A DNA stretch of 64,000 nt from Saprospiraceae bacterium (GTDB lineage Bacteria; Bacteroidota; Bacteroidia; Chitinophagales; Saprospiraceae): positions 1 to 64,000 of the forward strand of contig JADKGF010000004.1 in NCBI GenBank assembly GCA_016717105.1, written 5' to 3'. The notes beneath the pieces are model-generated. The model did not search any database. It was not told where the DNA came from and saw only the letters and a program-made list of their open reading frames with translations. Below are positions 10,318-19,861 of the stretch, in pieces (positions within the stretch are counted from its first letter, which is position 1; the number at the start of each line of letters is the position of its first letter). The position numbers and the translations under genes were made by a program.

Positions 10318-10950
10318 TTACATATGTAGTCTATTTCTCAAAAAAGCATTGAGCATTTCCTTGCCCATATCAAAGGATTTATTGTTATTAATGACTATAT
10401 CTACTTTATTGAAAAAAGGAAAAATATATGTCTCGAATGATGGAAGTACATGATGCTCATACCTATAAAGCACATCTTCTAATGGATAGTTGCGCTCTAC
10501 CCTATCTCTCTTGATGCGTCTGATAATTTTTTGAGTATCAGATGCATGAATGAGTATCTTTAAATCCAACAGATTAAATAATTTGGGCTCATAAAAAACA
10601 AACAAACCTTCCACAATAATAATAGGTGCAGGATCGAGATGAATCATGCCCGGGTTTTTATTTTCGTTATTGAAAGTGTATTCTGGTCTTTCGACACTCA
10701 TACCATTTGTCAATTTTACTAAATCAAAGTAAAATTCATCCATTTCAATGGATTCCGGCAAATCAAAATTTTTGATCCCGTTTTCGTCTTCTTTTTGAAG
10801 TTCTCTAGGCTTGTAATAATCATCTTGTGATAAAAAGCAAATCTGCTCCTTACTAAAATGCTCTTTTATATCCCGAATAAAGGAAGTTTTTCCTGATCCG
10901 CTACCGCCTGAAATTCCAATTATAAAGGAATTTGAATTTTTTAAGCTCAT
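10318..10950 (-). CDS. Uridine kinase
   Basis: A 210-residue cytosolic kinase that phosphorylates uridine (and cytidine) with ATP or GTP in pyrimidine salvage. The P-loop GGSGSGKT lies at residues 15-22, followed by the SQDDYY motif typical of uridine kinases and phosphoribulokinase-like proteins, and RRIKRD in the lid region. Length agrees with Udk (about 205-215). It is transcribed divergently from a nucleoside transporter gene 148 bases away, which fits a nucleoside uptake-and-trap pair. No signal peptide. ATG start is clear. A phosphoribulokinase-like kinase of another substrate is possible but less likely. Confidence 0.82.
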   Translation of the reverse strand: MSLKNSNSFIIGISGGSGSGKTSFIRDIKEHFSKEQICFLSQDDYYKPRELQKEDENGIKNFDLPESIEMDEFYFDLVKLTNGMSVERPEYTFNNENKNPGMIHLDPAPIIIVEGLFVFYEPKLFNLLDLKILIHASDTQKIIRRIKRDRVERNYPLEDVLYRYEHHVLPSFETYIFPFFNKVDIVINNNKSFDMGKEMLNAFLRNRLHM

Positions 10951-11098
10951 AAATTGATGATGTTACTGGAAAAACTCTATTTTTCGGGCAAATTAACAAA
11001 GATTGGACAAGAATTTAAAGTAAAGTTTTTAAATTTCGTCAATATTTTTTTGTCTGACACTTTAAAACAGTAAATCTATAATCAATTTATACACAAAT

Positions 11099-12346
11099 AT
11101 GGATATTAAGTTAAGATTAAAAATACTCAGTTTTCTCGAATTTTTCATTTGGGGATCATACCTTACATCATTAGGAACCTACATGTTTGTATCCCTAAAA
11201 TTTTCGGGACCAGAGATAGGTTCAATATTCACGACCTTAGGTATAAGTTCACTGTTTATGCCTGCGCTCATCGGCATTATAGCAGACAAATATGTAAATT
11301 CTGAAAAGCTTTTGGCTGTTATCCACAGTATAAGTGCATTATTCTTAATCTGGGCATCGACTGTACAGGATTCAAGTATGATGTTTTGGATTATGCTGTT
11401 GGTAGCAATGTTTTATATGCCTACTATTGCCCTTGTCAATTCTATTTCATACAATCTACTTAACCGGAATAATCTGGATGTCATAAAAGATTTCCCAGCC
11501 ATCAGAGTTTGGGGAACGATTGGATTTATCGTGGCCATGTGGGTAGTGGACTTGCTAGGTTGGATTGTAAGTAAAAACCAATTTTATGTCGGTGCATTTT
11601 CTGGATTCCTGATGGCCATCTTTTCATTTTTCCTTCCTGCCTGTCCACCAGCCAAATCTGCAGGTCAAAAGTCATGGGTGAGTATTTTGGGATTGGATGC
11701 ATTTGTGCTCATGAAACAACCTAAAATGTTGATATTTTTTGTATTTTCAATGTTGCTCGGTGCCGCTCTCCAGATTACCAATATGCTAGGACAAGATTTT
11801 CTAGGGGATTTTGGCAAAATAGATCAATATAAAGATGCATTTGCAGTCCAGCATACTGGAATTCTCATGTCTATTTCGCAAATCTCTGAGACTGTCTTCA
11901 TTTTGGTCATTCCTTTTTTCCTTATCAGGTATGGTATCAAAAAAGTAATGCTCCTCAGTATGATTGCGTGGGTATTGAGGTTCGGACTTTTTGCTTTTGG
12001 TAATCCAGGCAATGGTCTTATCTTACTGATACTTTCTATGGTGATATATGGTTTTGCGTTTGACTTCTTCAATATCTCCGGATCACTTTTTGTGGAAAAA
12101 GAAACGGATGACAAGATCAGATCAAGTGCTCAAGGATTGTTTATGATGATGACCAATGGCTTCGGATCTATTATAGGTGCACTCGCATGTGGATATATCG
12201 TTGAAATCAATACTGTAGATGGAACTAAAGATTGGTATTCTATTTGGATGACATTTGCAGCTTATGCTTTAATTTTGGCTGTTACATTTCCATTTGTGTT
12301 TAAGTACAAACACGATCCTGCAAGCATGGGTAAAATTGCCCATTGA
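11099..12346 (+). CDS. Nucleoside permease, NupG/XapB-like MFS transporter
   Basis: A 415-residue membrane protein with about 12 transmembrane segments that fits the nucleoside:H+ symporter family. The N-terminus MDIKLRLKILSFLEFFIWGS, with FFIWGSYLTSLGTY in the first helix, is the characteristic opening of NupG-like proteins, and the IADKY loop follows helix 2. It would import nucleosides across the inner membrane for salvage, and the divergent uridine kinase gene supports this. The ATG follows a short AT-rich region without a convincing promoter match. Substrate preference cannot be read from the sequence. Confidence 0.82.
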   Translation: MDIKLRLKILSFLEFFIWGSYLTSLGTYMFVSLKFSGPEIGSIFTTLGISSLFMPALIGIIADKYVNSEKLLAVIHSISALFLIWASTVQDSSMMFWIMLLVAMFYMPTIALVNSISYNLLNRNNLDVIKDFPAIRVWGTIGFIVAMWVVDLLGWIVSKNQFYVGAFSGFLMAIFSFFLPACPPAKSAGQKSWVSILGLDAFVLMKQPKMLIFFVFSMLLGAALQITNMLGQDFLGDFGKIDQYKDAFAVQHTGILMSISQISETVFILVIPFFLIRYGIKKVMLLSMIAWVLRFGLFAFGNPGNGLILLILSMVIYGFAFDFFNISGSLFVEKETDDKIRSSAQGLFMMMTNGFGSIIGALACGYIVEINTVDGTKDWYSIWMTFAAYALILAVTFPFVFKYKHDPASMGKIAH

Positions 12347-12455
12347 TATTAACATTTTGGATAGTTGAATTTTGGTATAAACCAGAGTTGCATTTTTTAA
12401 TATAGAAATTGGAAAGTAAAAACGTATTGGTCCTAGAAATCAATCAGAATTTTTA

Positions 12456-12923
12456 TTACCTAAATTTTCCAAATATATTTTCTAATGCCACTGTTCGGTA
12501 ACCAAAAATCTCTTCTAATTGCTTTTTAATAAATAGTGTATTGGCAATTGCACCCAAAATCCCCATTGGTGGTTGATAAGTGACAATATCTGTCATCATA
12601 ATACCACCTACAATTGGTTCTATCTTGTGCTCGTGATGCCACATAGTATATGGGCCGATACGCTGCTCATCTACAAAGTATTCTTTATCCTTTACATGTG
12701 TAATTTCTGTCACCCAATCCAGTTTTATACCTAGCAAAGGGCTGACTTTGTATGTAATAATCATCCCAGGATACATTTGACCTTTTCCTGTATTGCCCTT
12801 AACTTCAAAGCCCATGTGTTTTGGTGTAATTTCTTTCAGATTAGAAGGAGATGAGATAAAGTCCCAAATTTCATCAATTGAGGCAGGTATATTCTGTTTT
12901 TTTATTAATTGATAATACGCCAT
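12456..12923 (-). CDS. SRPBCC family (START-like) protein
   Basis: A 155-residue cytosolic protein with a ligand-binding helix-grip pattern: an N-terminal beta strand with PASIDEIWDFISSPSNLKEI, the typical SRPBCC opening, then alternating strands and a long C-terminal helix (LEEIFGYRTVALENIFG). Family members bind hydrophobic ligands or act as cyclase/aromatase-like enzymes; in Bacteroidota this subgroup (ligand-binding, cell-division-inhibitor-like) has no firm function. It is a single gene with nothing in its neighbourhood that points to a substrate. Confidence 0.7.
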   Translation of the reverse strand: MAYYQLIKKQNIPASIDEIWDFISSPSNLKEITPKHMGFEVKGNTGKGQMYPGMIITYKVSPLLGIKLDWVTEITHVKDKEYFVDEQRIGPYTMWHHEHKIEPIVGGIMMTDIVTYQPPMGILGAIANTLFIKKQLEEIFGYRTVALENIFGKFR

Positions 12924-13143
12924 AAAGATTTTTTGATTTTAACATTTTTATATTGAAAAGCCGCCTGCCACTTCAAATTTTCGTCCAGCCCATTCATTCT
13001 TTTTTTTTACTCATATTTGCAAATTTGTGAAAAGTTCTCCACATTTTTGCTGTCAACGTATTTCATGAGACTACATACACCCATTATTTATCGAAAGTGC
13101 ATGAGATAATAGGTCATAATTACAACTATAAAAAACAACCAAA

Positions 13144-14502
13144 TTAATACTGATCAGCAAAGGCAAAAATCGGCTTTCTTGTCATCCATTTTCCATCTGT
13201 AAAATCAGGAAATGATTGTGGTTCACCACCTTGTGCAATAGATTGTTCGGACAAGCAAGTGATTACCGCCCAACTGGCGTGGTCATACACATCCAGTGGC
13301 ATTGGTTCCCGCCGCTTGAAGGCTTCAATAAAGGCATTCATCACAAACCAGTCCATACCACCATGTCCCGCACCCGATGCATCACCAGCATATTTGGCCC
13401 ACAATGGATGATCATATTCTTTCAAATAAGACTCTGCCAATTCCCATTTGTGCGCAGGGCTTTTTCCTTCAATATATAAAGATTTGTTCACGTCCATCCA
13501 AATACCTTTGGTGCCTTGCACCCTGAAACCGAGAGAATATGGTCTAGGCAAATTTGTATCATGTGTGAGCGTTATCGTTTCACCATTGGCCGTCATAATA
13601 TTGGTAGTAACCACATCACCGAGTCTGAAATTTAATTTCGCATTGGGATGATCTTTTCCACCTTTAGGATGATATTGCACATAATTGCCAAGCCCTTTGG
13701 CCTTTGAAGCCATAGATGTGAGATATTCGAAACGATTGCCCCGATTGTTATTTATAAAACTACCTACTGGTCCTATGCCATGTGTAGGATACAAATCTCC
13801 ATTCCTATGCAATGAATGTGTTGTCCTCCATTTGGCTTCAGAATAACCTTTCTCACCAAATTCGACACCACCACCATAATAATTGACACCATCATTAAAT
13901 TTCACCTCACGCAAATCATGCTGATAGCCACCTTCAAGATGGATCATTTCACCAAACATATCTTTGCGAACCATATTTAAAATGGCCATGACATCACGCC
14001 GATAGCAAACATTTTCCATGATCATAAACGGTGTTTGGGTCTGCTCATATGTGCGCACCAACTGCCAACATTCATCTACACTCATGGCGCCAGCAACTTC
14101 ACATGCAACCGCAATACTGGCATTCATGGATGCGACAGACATAGGTGTATGCCATTCCCAAGGTGTACATATCATAACAGCATCCAATTCTTTTTTATCG
14201 AGCATTTTTTTGTATGCCTCGTTGCCATCTGTAAAAAGTTTGGGCTTTGCATGACCAGCATCGATTACCGCTTTTAATGCTTTGGATGCTGCATTTTCAT
14301 CAATGTCACATATGGCTACGATCATAACATCACTTCTCAGAAGGGCCAACTTTAAGGTTTCGAATCCTCTAGCGCCAACACCTATAATACCCAATTTGAC
14401 TTTGTCTGGTGGATTATAACCTTGTCCTGTAATCATAGATGGAACCGTAAGGCCCACTGCGGCTGTAAGTCCAGATTGCATTAAAAATTCGCGTCTGTGC
14501 AT
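13144..14502 (-). CDS. Gfo/Idh/MocA oxidoreductase, GH109-like glycosidase, with Tat signal
   Basis: A 452-residue exported NAD-dependent protein. MHRREFLMQSGLTAAVGLTV is a twin-arginine signal. A Rossmann fold follows (GIIGVGARG, about 39-47), then CDIDE and EVAGAMSVDECW, the counterpart of the EVPAA motif of this family. HRNGDLYPTHGIGPVG and NRGNRFEYLTSM in the C-terminal half match the glycoside hydrolase family 109 pattern, in which NAD+ is a recycled cofactor for cleaving alpha-N-acetylgalactosaminides. The assignment to GH109 rather than a general dehydrogenase rests on these motifs. It would act in the periplasm on glycans. Monocistronic as far as visible. Confidence 0.8.
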   Translation of the reverse strand: MHRREFLMQSGLTAAVGLTVPSMITGQGYNPPDKVKLGIIGVGARGFETLKLALLRSDVMIVAICDIDENAASKALKAVIDAGHAKPKLFTDGNEAYKKMLDKKELDAVMICTPWEWHTPMSVASMNASIAVACEVAGAMSVDECWQLVRTYEQTQTPFMIMENVCYRRDVMAILNMVRKDMFGEMIHLEGGYQHDLREVKFNDGVNYYGGGVEFGEKGYSEAKWRTTHSLHRNGDLYPTHGIGPVGSFINNNRGNRFEYLTSMASKAKGLGNYVQYHPKGGKDHPNAKLNFRLGDVVTTNIMTANGETITLTHDTNLPRPYSLGFRVQGTKGIWMDVNKSLYIEGKSPAHKWELAESYLKEYDHPLWAKYAGDASGAGHGGMDWFVMNAFIEAFKRREPMPLDVYDHASWAVITCLSEQSIAQGGEPQSFPDFTDGKWMTRKPIFAFADQY

Positions 14503-14639
14503 GATAAAATTTTAAGCAAAAATATAAAAAAAACGCTTAATACCTTACAGAAATGTCGCCACAATGTCTTTAAAGCTCAATTTTCAGGAATAACACGCGA
14601 AAGAGCCAACCATATCCGTTATATTTGCTTTATTATTGA

Positions 14640-15203
14640 GTGATTGTAGCAGCAAATATATTGGACAAATCAACTTTCAAAGGACTTTTTGATGATCATT
14701 ACAGACCATTATGTAATGTGGCGTTCAGGATTTCTGGAGATCTTGATCAGGCTGAAGACATAGTACAAGATGTATTCTTAAAAATTTGGAATCAACAAGA
14801 TTTGTTAAATGTTGATCAGAATATAAAATCATACATGTACACAATGGTGAGAAATCATGCATTGGAGATCATAAGAAGACAACAGATCGGTGCTCGAATC
14901 ACAGATGAAATATTGTATCTCCATACCGCAGCCAATAGTGATGCAATCGATGATAATGAAATAGAAAAATATCTGATTCTGGACAGAATATATATATCCA
15001 TACGACAATTACCACCAAAATGTGCACAGGTTTTTACTATGGCAAAGGTAAACGGCTTATCTTACAGCCAAATTGCTGATAATATGCACATTTCTGTAAG
15101 AACGGTAGAAAATCATATGGGCAAGGCATTGCGATTATTAAGGGCAATGCTTAATAATAAAATCACACTTATTCTCTTATTTTTAACCGGACTAATACCA
15201 TAA
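14640..15203 (+). CDS. ECF RNA polymerase sigma factor (FecI-like)
   Basis: A 187-residue sigma-70 factor of the extracytoplasmic function class. Region 2 is at about 15-85 (DHYRPLCNVAFRISGD, DIVQDVFLKIW) and region 4 at about 118-170, with the helix-turn-helix YSQIADNMHISVRTVENHMG. The start is the GTG at 14640; no upstream ATG is in frame. TATATTTG at 14620-14627 matches a -7 element but leaves almost no leader. Its stop overlaps the FecR start by one base, so the two are translationally coupled. It should direct expression of the neighbouring receptor when surface signalling releases it from FecR. Confidence 0.88.
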   Translation: MIVAANILDKSTFKGLFDDHYRPLCNVAFRISGDLDQAEDIVQDVFLKIWNQQDLLNVDQNIKSYMYTMVRNHALEIIRRQQIGARITDEILYLHTAANSDAIDDNEIEKYLILDRIYISIRQLPPKCAQVFTMAKVNGLSYSQIADNMHISVRTVENHMGKALRLLRAMLNNKITLILLFLTGLIP

Positions 15204-16138
15204 TGAACCTTAAAAAAACCATATTACAAATTATCAGGGGAACCGGCGCGAAGGAAGAACAGGCAACACTGAATGTGTGGAAGGATGAGGCCGAAGAAAG
15301 CCTGAAAGCATTAAAAGAGATGCAATATATCGATGAATTATCACCCATGCTGCATAACTATCAGGATGTGAATACTCAAAAGGCATGGACAAAAATACAT
15401 GGACAAGAGCAAATTACGAGTCGTCGTGGCAACACTGATTTCAGAAAAATTGCCGCAATATTCTTAGTATTTATAGGTGCTGTTTCTTTATTCTATCTCG
15501 CTAAAACAACTAATTCTACCAGTGAAAATTTGGTATATGATGGGAACAAAACCCAATCCGTCCAGCTTGCTGATGGTAGTGACATCACTATAGAGAAAAA
15601 CAGTATCCTGACATCAAAAGGTTATCGAGATGTGACTCTCGATGGAAATGCATATTTTGATATTGCCAAGAATCCTGAAAAAACCTTTTCTGTGACCATA
15701 CATGGTGGGAAAGTGATCGTTTTAGGTACTGAATTCCGCATTAATACCAGCAAAGAAAGGACATCGATTTCGGTGACTGAAGGCAAGGTCAAAGTGATAT
15801 TTTCAAGTAAAGAATTTGCACTTACTGCTGGTCAATTCCTAGTATTGTCATCTAATGAGCAAGCATTTATAACCGAACACGATATCACACCAAGTCATTG
15901 GAAAAGTAATATTCTTGTTTTTGAAAATAAGTCCTTAAAACATGTAATGGAAAACATTGCGGCTTATTATGATTATCGGCTTGAATGGCCTTCTACAAAT
16001 GAGCCTGATGCTTGTAAAATAAATACTCGATTTGATGACGAAACCCTAGAACAGGTGATGTCTGAATTAGAGATTTTGGCTGGAATAAGTTTTGAAATTT
16101 CAGGTAAAACTATCGTTATAAAATCATTCAAATGCTAA
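15203..16138 (+). CDS. FecR-family anti-sigma factor
   Basis: A 311-residue single-pass membrane protein. A cytosolic N-terminal part (about 1-80) would hold the sigma factor. One transmembrane segment (about 83-100, IAAIFLVFIGAVSLFYLA) is followed by the FecR periplasmic domain (VQLADGSDITIEKNSIL, TEGKVKV) and a C-terminal DUF4974-like STN-type domain (about 230-311, FENKSLKHVMENIAAYYDY). The ATG shares a base with the sigma factor stop codon. In this family the periplasmic end contacts the N-terminal signalling domain of the TonB receptor encoded just downstream. Confidence 0.88.
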   Translation: MNLKKTILQIIRGTGAKEEQATLNVWKDEAEESLKALKEMQYIDELSPMLHNYQDVNTQKAWTKIHGQEQITSRRGNTDFRKIAAIFLVFIGAVSLFYLAKTTNSTSENLVYDGNKTQSVQLADGSDITIEKNSILTSKGYRDVTLDGNAYFDIAKNPEKTFSVTIHGGKVIVLGTEFRINTSKERTSISVTEGKVKVIFSSKEFALTAGQFLVLSSNEQAFITEHDITPSHWKSNILVFENKSLKHVMENIAAYYDYRLEWPSTNEPDACKINTRFDDETLEQVMSELEILAGISFEISGKTIVIKSFKC

Positions 16139-16166
16139 TATATGGTGCAAACTTCTGATATTATTC

Positions 16167-18152
16167 ATGATTTTTGCATCTTTTGTTTTTTCTAAAACTC
16201 AATGTCAAACTCCGTCACTTTCATCAACGGTCAATATACCTAGTAATAGTAATCTACAAACAAAAAAGGATTACCTTGATTACCTATCAACAAAATATGG
16301 TTGGACATTCAGTTATAATGCGAGTCAATTGAATGTTGATGGCGCTATAAGATTACCTAATCAAATTAGTAGCATTCAAAGTGTATTGGAACAGATTTTC
16401 CCTGAGAATGAGCTGCAAATTACCTTTCAGCAACCAAAAAAAATAATACTTCAAACAAAAGGACTCAAACAAAAAACATATTTTCTTTCTGGCAACATTA
16501 CTGACAAGGTCTCAGGCGAATCGATTTTCGGCGCAATAATTATTGATAATAATAGTGGCAAACAAGTACTCTCCAATGAAAAAGGCTACTACATCATGGA
16601 GTTACCCAAAGGCAATGTTGACCTAGAAATCGACTACATAGCCTATAAAAAAACCAAACAAATCATAACAATTGACCGAGACTTAAAATTAAATTTTGAA
16701 TTAGAAAACGACAATTTACTTGATACAATCAGAATCCAAAATCCGAAAAGTCGAGTCCAGCTGATAGATGGTGGTCATTTTATTGACGTGTTCAAGTCAC
16801 AAGAGTGTAATGCCATCATAGGAGAAAAGGACATTATCACCAATACCAGAATACTTCCAGGTGTACAGTCTGGCGGCGAAGGCATGAGTGGTATTTTTGT
16901 CCGAGGCGGCACTCCAGATCAAAATCTCATCTTGATGGAAGGAGTTGCCCTCTACGAGACCAGCCATTTAGCAGGTATTTCTTCCATTTTTATGGACGAA
17001 TGTATCAAAGAAGGTAGCTTCATACGAAATGGTTTTCCTGCAAGATATGGTGGGAGGCTTTCCAGTGTGTTGGATGTACAGCTTAAAGAAGGAAGTAAAG
17101 TTAGCCATAATGTTTCTATGACAGCTGGTTTGCCAGGTGCAAAATTGAATTTAAATGGCCCAATAATGGGTGGAAAACTCACCTACCTACTTTCTGCGAG
17201 GACATCATGGGTCAATTTTTACGTTAATAACCTATTGAAAAAATATACCAAATATGATGATATTGCTATTTCTTATCACGACATTCTTGGTAAAATCACA
17301 AAACATTTTAGTCCTTCCAACAGTATCAGTTTGACTTTTTATAACGGCAGTGACAGACTTTCGTTGTCCAAATTTTCTTCTTTGGATGATGAAAATGACT
17401 TCCAACTGAATATTTATGATAAAAACGGTGTCAATTGGGGCAATACTGTAGCTTCTTTAAGATGGAATCTGCTAGCGAGTGACAAAGTAAGTCTGAAATT
17501 TCAAACTGGTATCATAAATTATAAAAATGGCACAAGATCAAGCTATAAATTTGAATCTATTCATCCTGATAAAACAAAAATCGACGAATTAGATGTCATC
17601 ACGCGTTCCAACATTACCGATATAAATTTTCGGGGTGATGCTGATTTTTACTTTAATGACCAGCATGTCATCAGAACAGGTTTCAATTTCATGAACCAAA
17701 ATTTCAATCCTACAGTCAAACAAAGTGCTATCATTCTCGAAGGTGATGCAGAAAATATTGTGGAAAAAGATTCGCTTATTAAAGCAAATACCGCGCAGTT
17801 TTATATCGAAGATAATTATCGGGTTTTACCAAGTGTCATGGCCTATGGTGGCTTTCATTTTGCGACCTATACACAAGCAAGCCAAACCTACAATTCATTG
17901 CAACCAAGGCTGAAAGTGATCTGGTCTCCGCACAAAAATCATATGGTCACAGCCGCATATAGCCAAATGACCCAGTTTTTACATTTATTGTCTAATACGG
18001 GACTAGGCTTGCCGTCAGATCTTTGGGTGCCTTCGACAAGGCTGATAGCACCACAACATAGCACGCAATGGAGTGCAAATTATACATTCAATATCGCAGA
18101 ATCCACTTATATCAATCTTGGAGGATTTTCAAAAAATTCAGCAATTCCTTAG
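16167..18152 (+). CDS. TonB-dependent transducer/receptor, N-terminal part (frameshifted)
   Basis: The first 661 codons of an outer-membrane receptor. A short hydrophobic leader is followed by an STN signalling domain (about 30-95), a carboxypeptidase-regulatory domain (about 105-180, SGNITDKVSGESIFGAIIID) and the plug domain (about 205-310, GIFVRGGTPDQNLILMEG), then barrel strands. The frame stops at 18152 after GGFSKNSAIP; adding one A to the run at 18131-18136 restores it into the segment ending at 18784. The STN domain fits signalling to the FecR upstream. Only ATG 16167 is usable, but the frame is open and hydrophobic (KLLILF) just before it, so the true start may also be damaged. Substrate unknown. 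Confidence 0.82.
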   Translation: MIFASFVFSKTQCQTPSLSSTVNIPSNSNLQTKKDYLDYLSTKYGWTFSYNASQLNVDGAIRLPNQISSIQSVLEQIFPENELQITFQQPKKIILQTKGLKQKTYFLSGNITDKVSGESIFGAIIIDNNSGKQVLSNEKGYYIMELPKGNVDLEIDYIAYKKTKQIITIDRDLKLNFELENDNLLDTIRIQNPKSRVQLIDGGHFIDVFKSQECNAIIGEKDIITNTRILPGVQSGGEGMSGIFVRGGTPDQNLILMEGVALYETSHLAGISSIFMDECIKEGSFIRNGFPARYGGRLSSVLDVQLKEGSKVSHNVSMTAGLPGAKLNLNGPIMGGKLTYLLSARTSWVNFYVNNLLKKYTKYDDIAISYHDILGKITKHFSPSNSISLTFYNGSDRLSLSKFSSLDDENDFQLNIYDKNGVNWGNTVASLRWNLLASDKVSLKFQTGIINYKNGTRSSYKFESIHPDKTKIDELDVITRSNITDINFRGDADFYFNDQHVIRTGFNFMNQNFNPTVKQSAIILEGDAENIVEKDSLIKANTAQFYIEDNYRVLPSVMAYGGFHFATYTQASQTYNSLQPRLKVIWSPHKNHMVTAAYSQMTQFLHLLSNTGLGLPSDLWVPSTRLIAPQHSTQWSANYTFNIAESTYINLGGFSKNSAIP

Positions 18153-18784
18153 AATATACAACGCCTATCGAAATGTTTTATTTTTTGATAAATAATCAAA
18201 ATATTGTTCCAGTGTACAATACAGCGCGAGACTGGGAGCGCAATGTAATAAAAGGACGTACCACATCGAAGGGATTCGAATTCTTATTGCACAAACCAAC
18301 CGGAAAACTGAAAGGCTGGATTTCACTTACCTGGTCCAAGACCTTGAAGTACTTTAGCGAAGTCAACAATGGTCAAGCATTTCCAGCTAATCACGATAAG
18401 ACCTGGAATATGAATGTGGGATTGACTTATCATTTCACGCCAAAATTTACAACTGGTGCCAATTTTGTGTACAACACAGGTAACACCTTTTCTTTGGCAA
18501 CAGAAGAATACAATTCGACAGAGGGAATCAAACTACTGAGGTCTAATGGAAGAAATAACTACCGCTTGCCTGCATTTCATCAGTTGAGTATCAATGCCGC
18601 ATATTTGGTAAAAAAAGAGAAATACGACATACGATACAGTTTGAACGTTTACAATATTTACAACCGCCTTAATGCATACTATATTTACATTTATGAAAAT
18701 AATTCACCGCCTTTTGAAAAAATTTTAAAAAAAGTGAGTATTCTTCCTTTGACACCTACATTCAATATTTCTATAAATTTTTAA
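18137..18784 (+). CDS. TonB-dependent receptor, C-terminal barrel part (frameshifted continuation)
   Basis: The other frame carries the rest of the barrel: residues reading KFSNSLEYTTPIEMF directly continue the sequence lost upstream, and the chain ends in LTPTFNISINF with the aromatic last residue typical of outer-membrane barrels. Open frame begins at 18068, but meaningful coding starts at the A-run near 18136. Joined, the receptor would be about 870 residues. There is no own promoter or start, so this is not a separate gene. Confidence 0.8.
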   Translation, partial: FSNSLEYTTPIEMFYFLINNQNIVPVYNTARDWERNVIKGRTTSKGFEFLLHKPTGKLKGWISLTWSKTLKYFSEVNNGQAFPANHDKTWNMNVGLTYHFTPKFTTGANFVYNTGNTFSLATEEYNSTEGIKLLRSNGRNNYRLPAFHQLSINAAYLVKKEKYDIRYSLNVYNIYNRLNAYYIYIYENNSPPFEKILKKVSILPLTPTFNISINF

Positions 18785-18959
18785 AATAATATTTCGCAAC
18801 TATAGTATAAAAGACATTACCACAATATTATATTCTGAAATAATTCAATTTTATTTCATTATAAATTCGCAAAAATAGAAGGCCGAAAAATAATTAAATA
18901 AAAAATAGAAACAATTAAATAAAAAAAGTATAATTTTACGGTTAGAATACCAATTTTCG

Positions 18960-19847
18960 ATGCTTAGATTTGTTTCCTTTGTAAGTATGTTGATCACAAT
19001 GATGCTATTGACATCTTGTGAAGAAGATTTCATCATACAGCGAGGAGATTATAAACAAAAAATAGTTGTCAATTGTGTATTCAAACCCGGCGAAAAATGG
19101 ATAGTAAATCTGTCAACAAGTAGGGACTTTCTTTCAAAAGATTCTGAAATAAAGCCTATAGAAAACGCTCGGGTATCTGTGATTGAAAAATTTTCAGGAA
19201 TAGAAACTCGGTTAGATCACACTACAAATGGAAATTATACCTACCCATATAATCCACCATCTCCTGATAGAATTTATGAGTTGATCGTCGAAGCAGAAGG
19301 GTTTGAGACAGTCAGAGCTACAAGCAAAGCACCTTTAAAAGCCAACGTGGTGAACATCATTTCAGATGTGGTAGATAAAGAAGTAACTCAAGTAAATTTT
19401 CAGGTGACAGGCAGTGCCAACAATTACCTCATTTGGAATTTCATAAGTGCGGGACCAAAAAATCCATTGGATACAACATTTAATGGTAATGCAAATAATT
19501 TTGTCACTGGTATCGTGAAATATAATAATATAAGCAACTATTTGTCGAATTTATCACAATCTGAAAATAATGCTATTACCCAAGAAGGTAGTTTCACTAG
19601 AAATGTAAGACTCCCAGATGAAAATACAAATAATCAAGACACAACAGTAACAACCGAAATAAGGAAATACTTAAGAATAATGACCGCAAGTCAGGATCTG
19701 TATAATTATTTTGTTACCATTGAAAAATTTGTTGCAGCCGATAACCACAATTCTAGCTTTTCTTATTCTCCAGCCATTTATTCCAATATTCAAAATGGAT
19801 TAGGAATATTTGCAGGATACACCGAGGAGTACAAGGAAATAAAATAA
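18960..19847 (+). CDS. DUF4249 family lipoprotein
   Basis: A 295-residue lipoprotein: hydrophobic leader followed by LLTSC with the lipobox cysteine near residue 20. It opens with a beta-rich domain (VVNCVFKPGEKWIVNLS, ENARVSVIEK) typical of DUF4249. Genes of this family follow TonB receptors with FecI/FecR control in Bacteroidota and the products are thought to be partner surface lipoproteins, though no biochemical role is established. It lies 175 bases after the receptor and is probably co-expressed with it. Confidence 0.75.
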   Translation: MLRFVSFVSMLITMMLLTSCEEDFIIQRGDYKQKIVVNCVFKPGEKWIVNLSTSRDFLSKDSEIKPIENARVSVIEKFSGIETRLDHTTNGNYTYPYNPPSPDRIYELIVEAEGFETVRATSKAPLKANVVNIISDVVDKEVTQVNFQVTGSANNYLIWNFISAGPKNPLDTTFNGNANNFVTGIVKYNNISNYLSNLSQSENNAITQEGSFTRNVRLPDENTNNQDTTVTTEIRKYLRIMTASQDLYNYFVTIEKFVAADNHNSSFSYSPAIYSNIQNGLGIFAGYTEEYKEIK

Positions 19848-19861
19848 TCTTCCATTTTTAT

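Noticed and set aside
18068..18136. Independent start for the C-terminal barrel ORF
   Set aside because: The first 23 codons are the out-of-frame reading of the receptor; no promoter or signal peptide.
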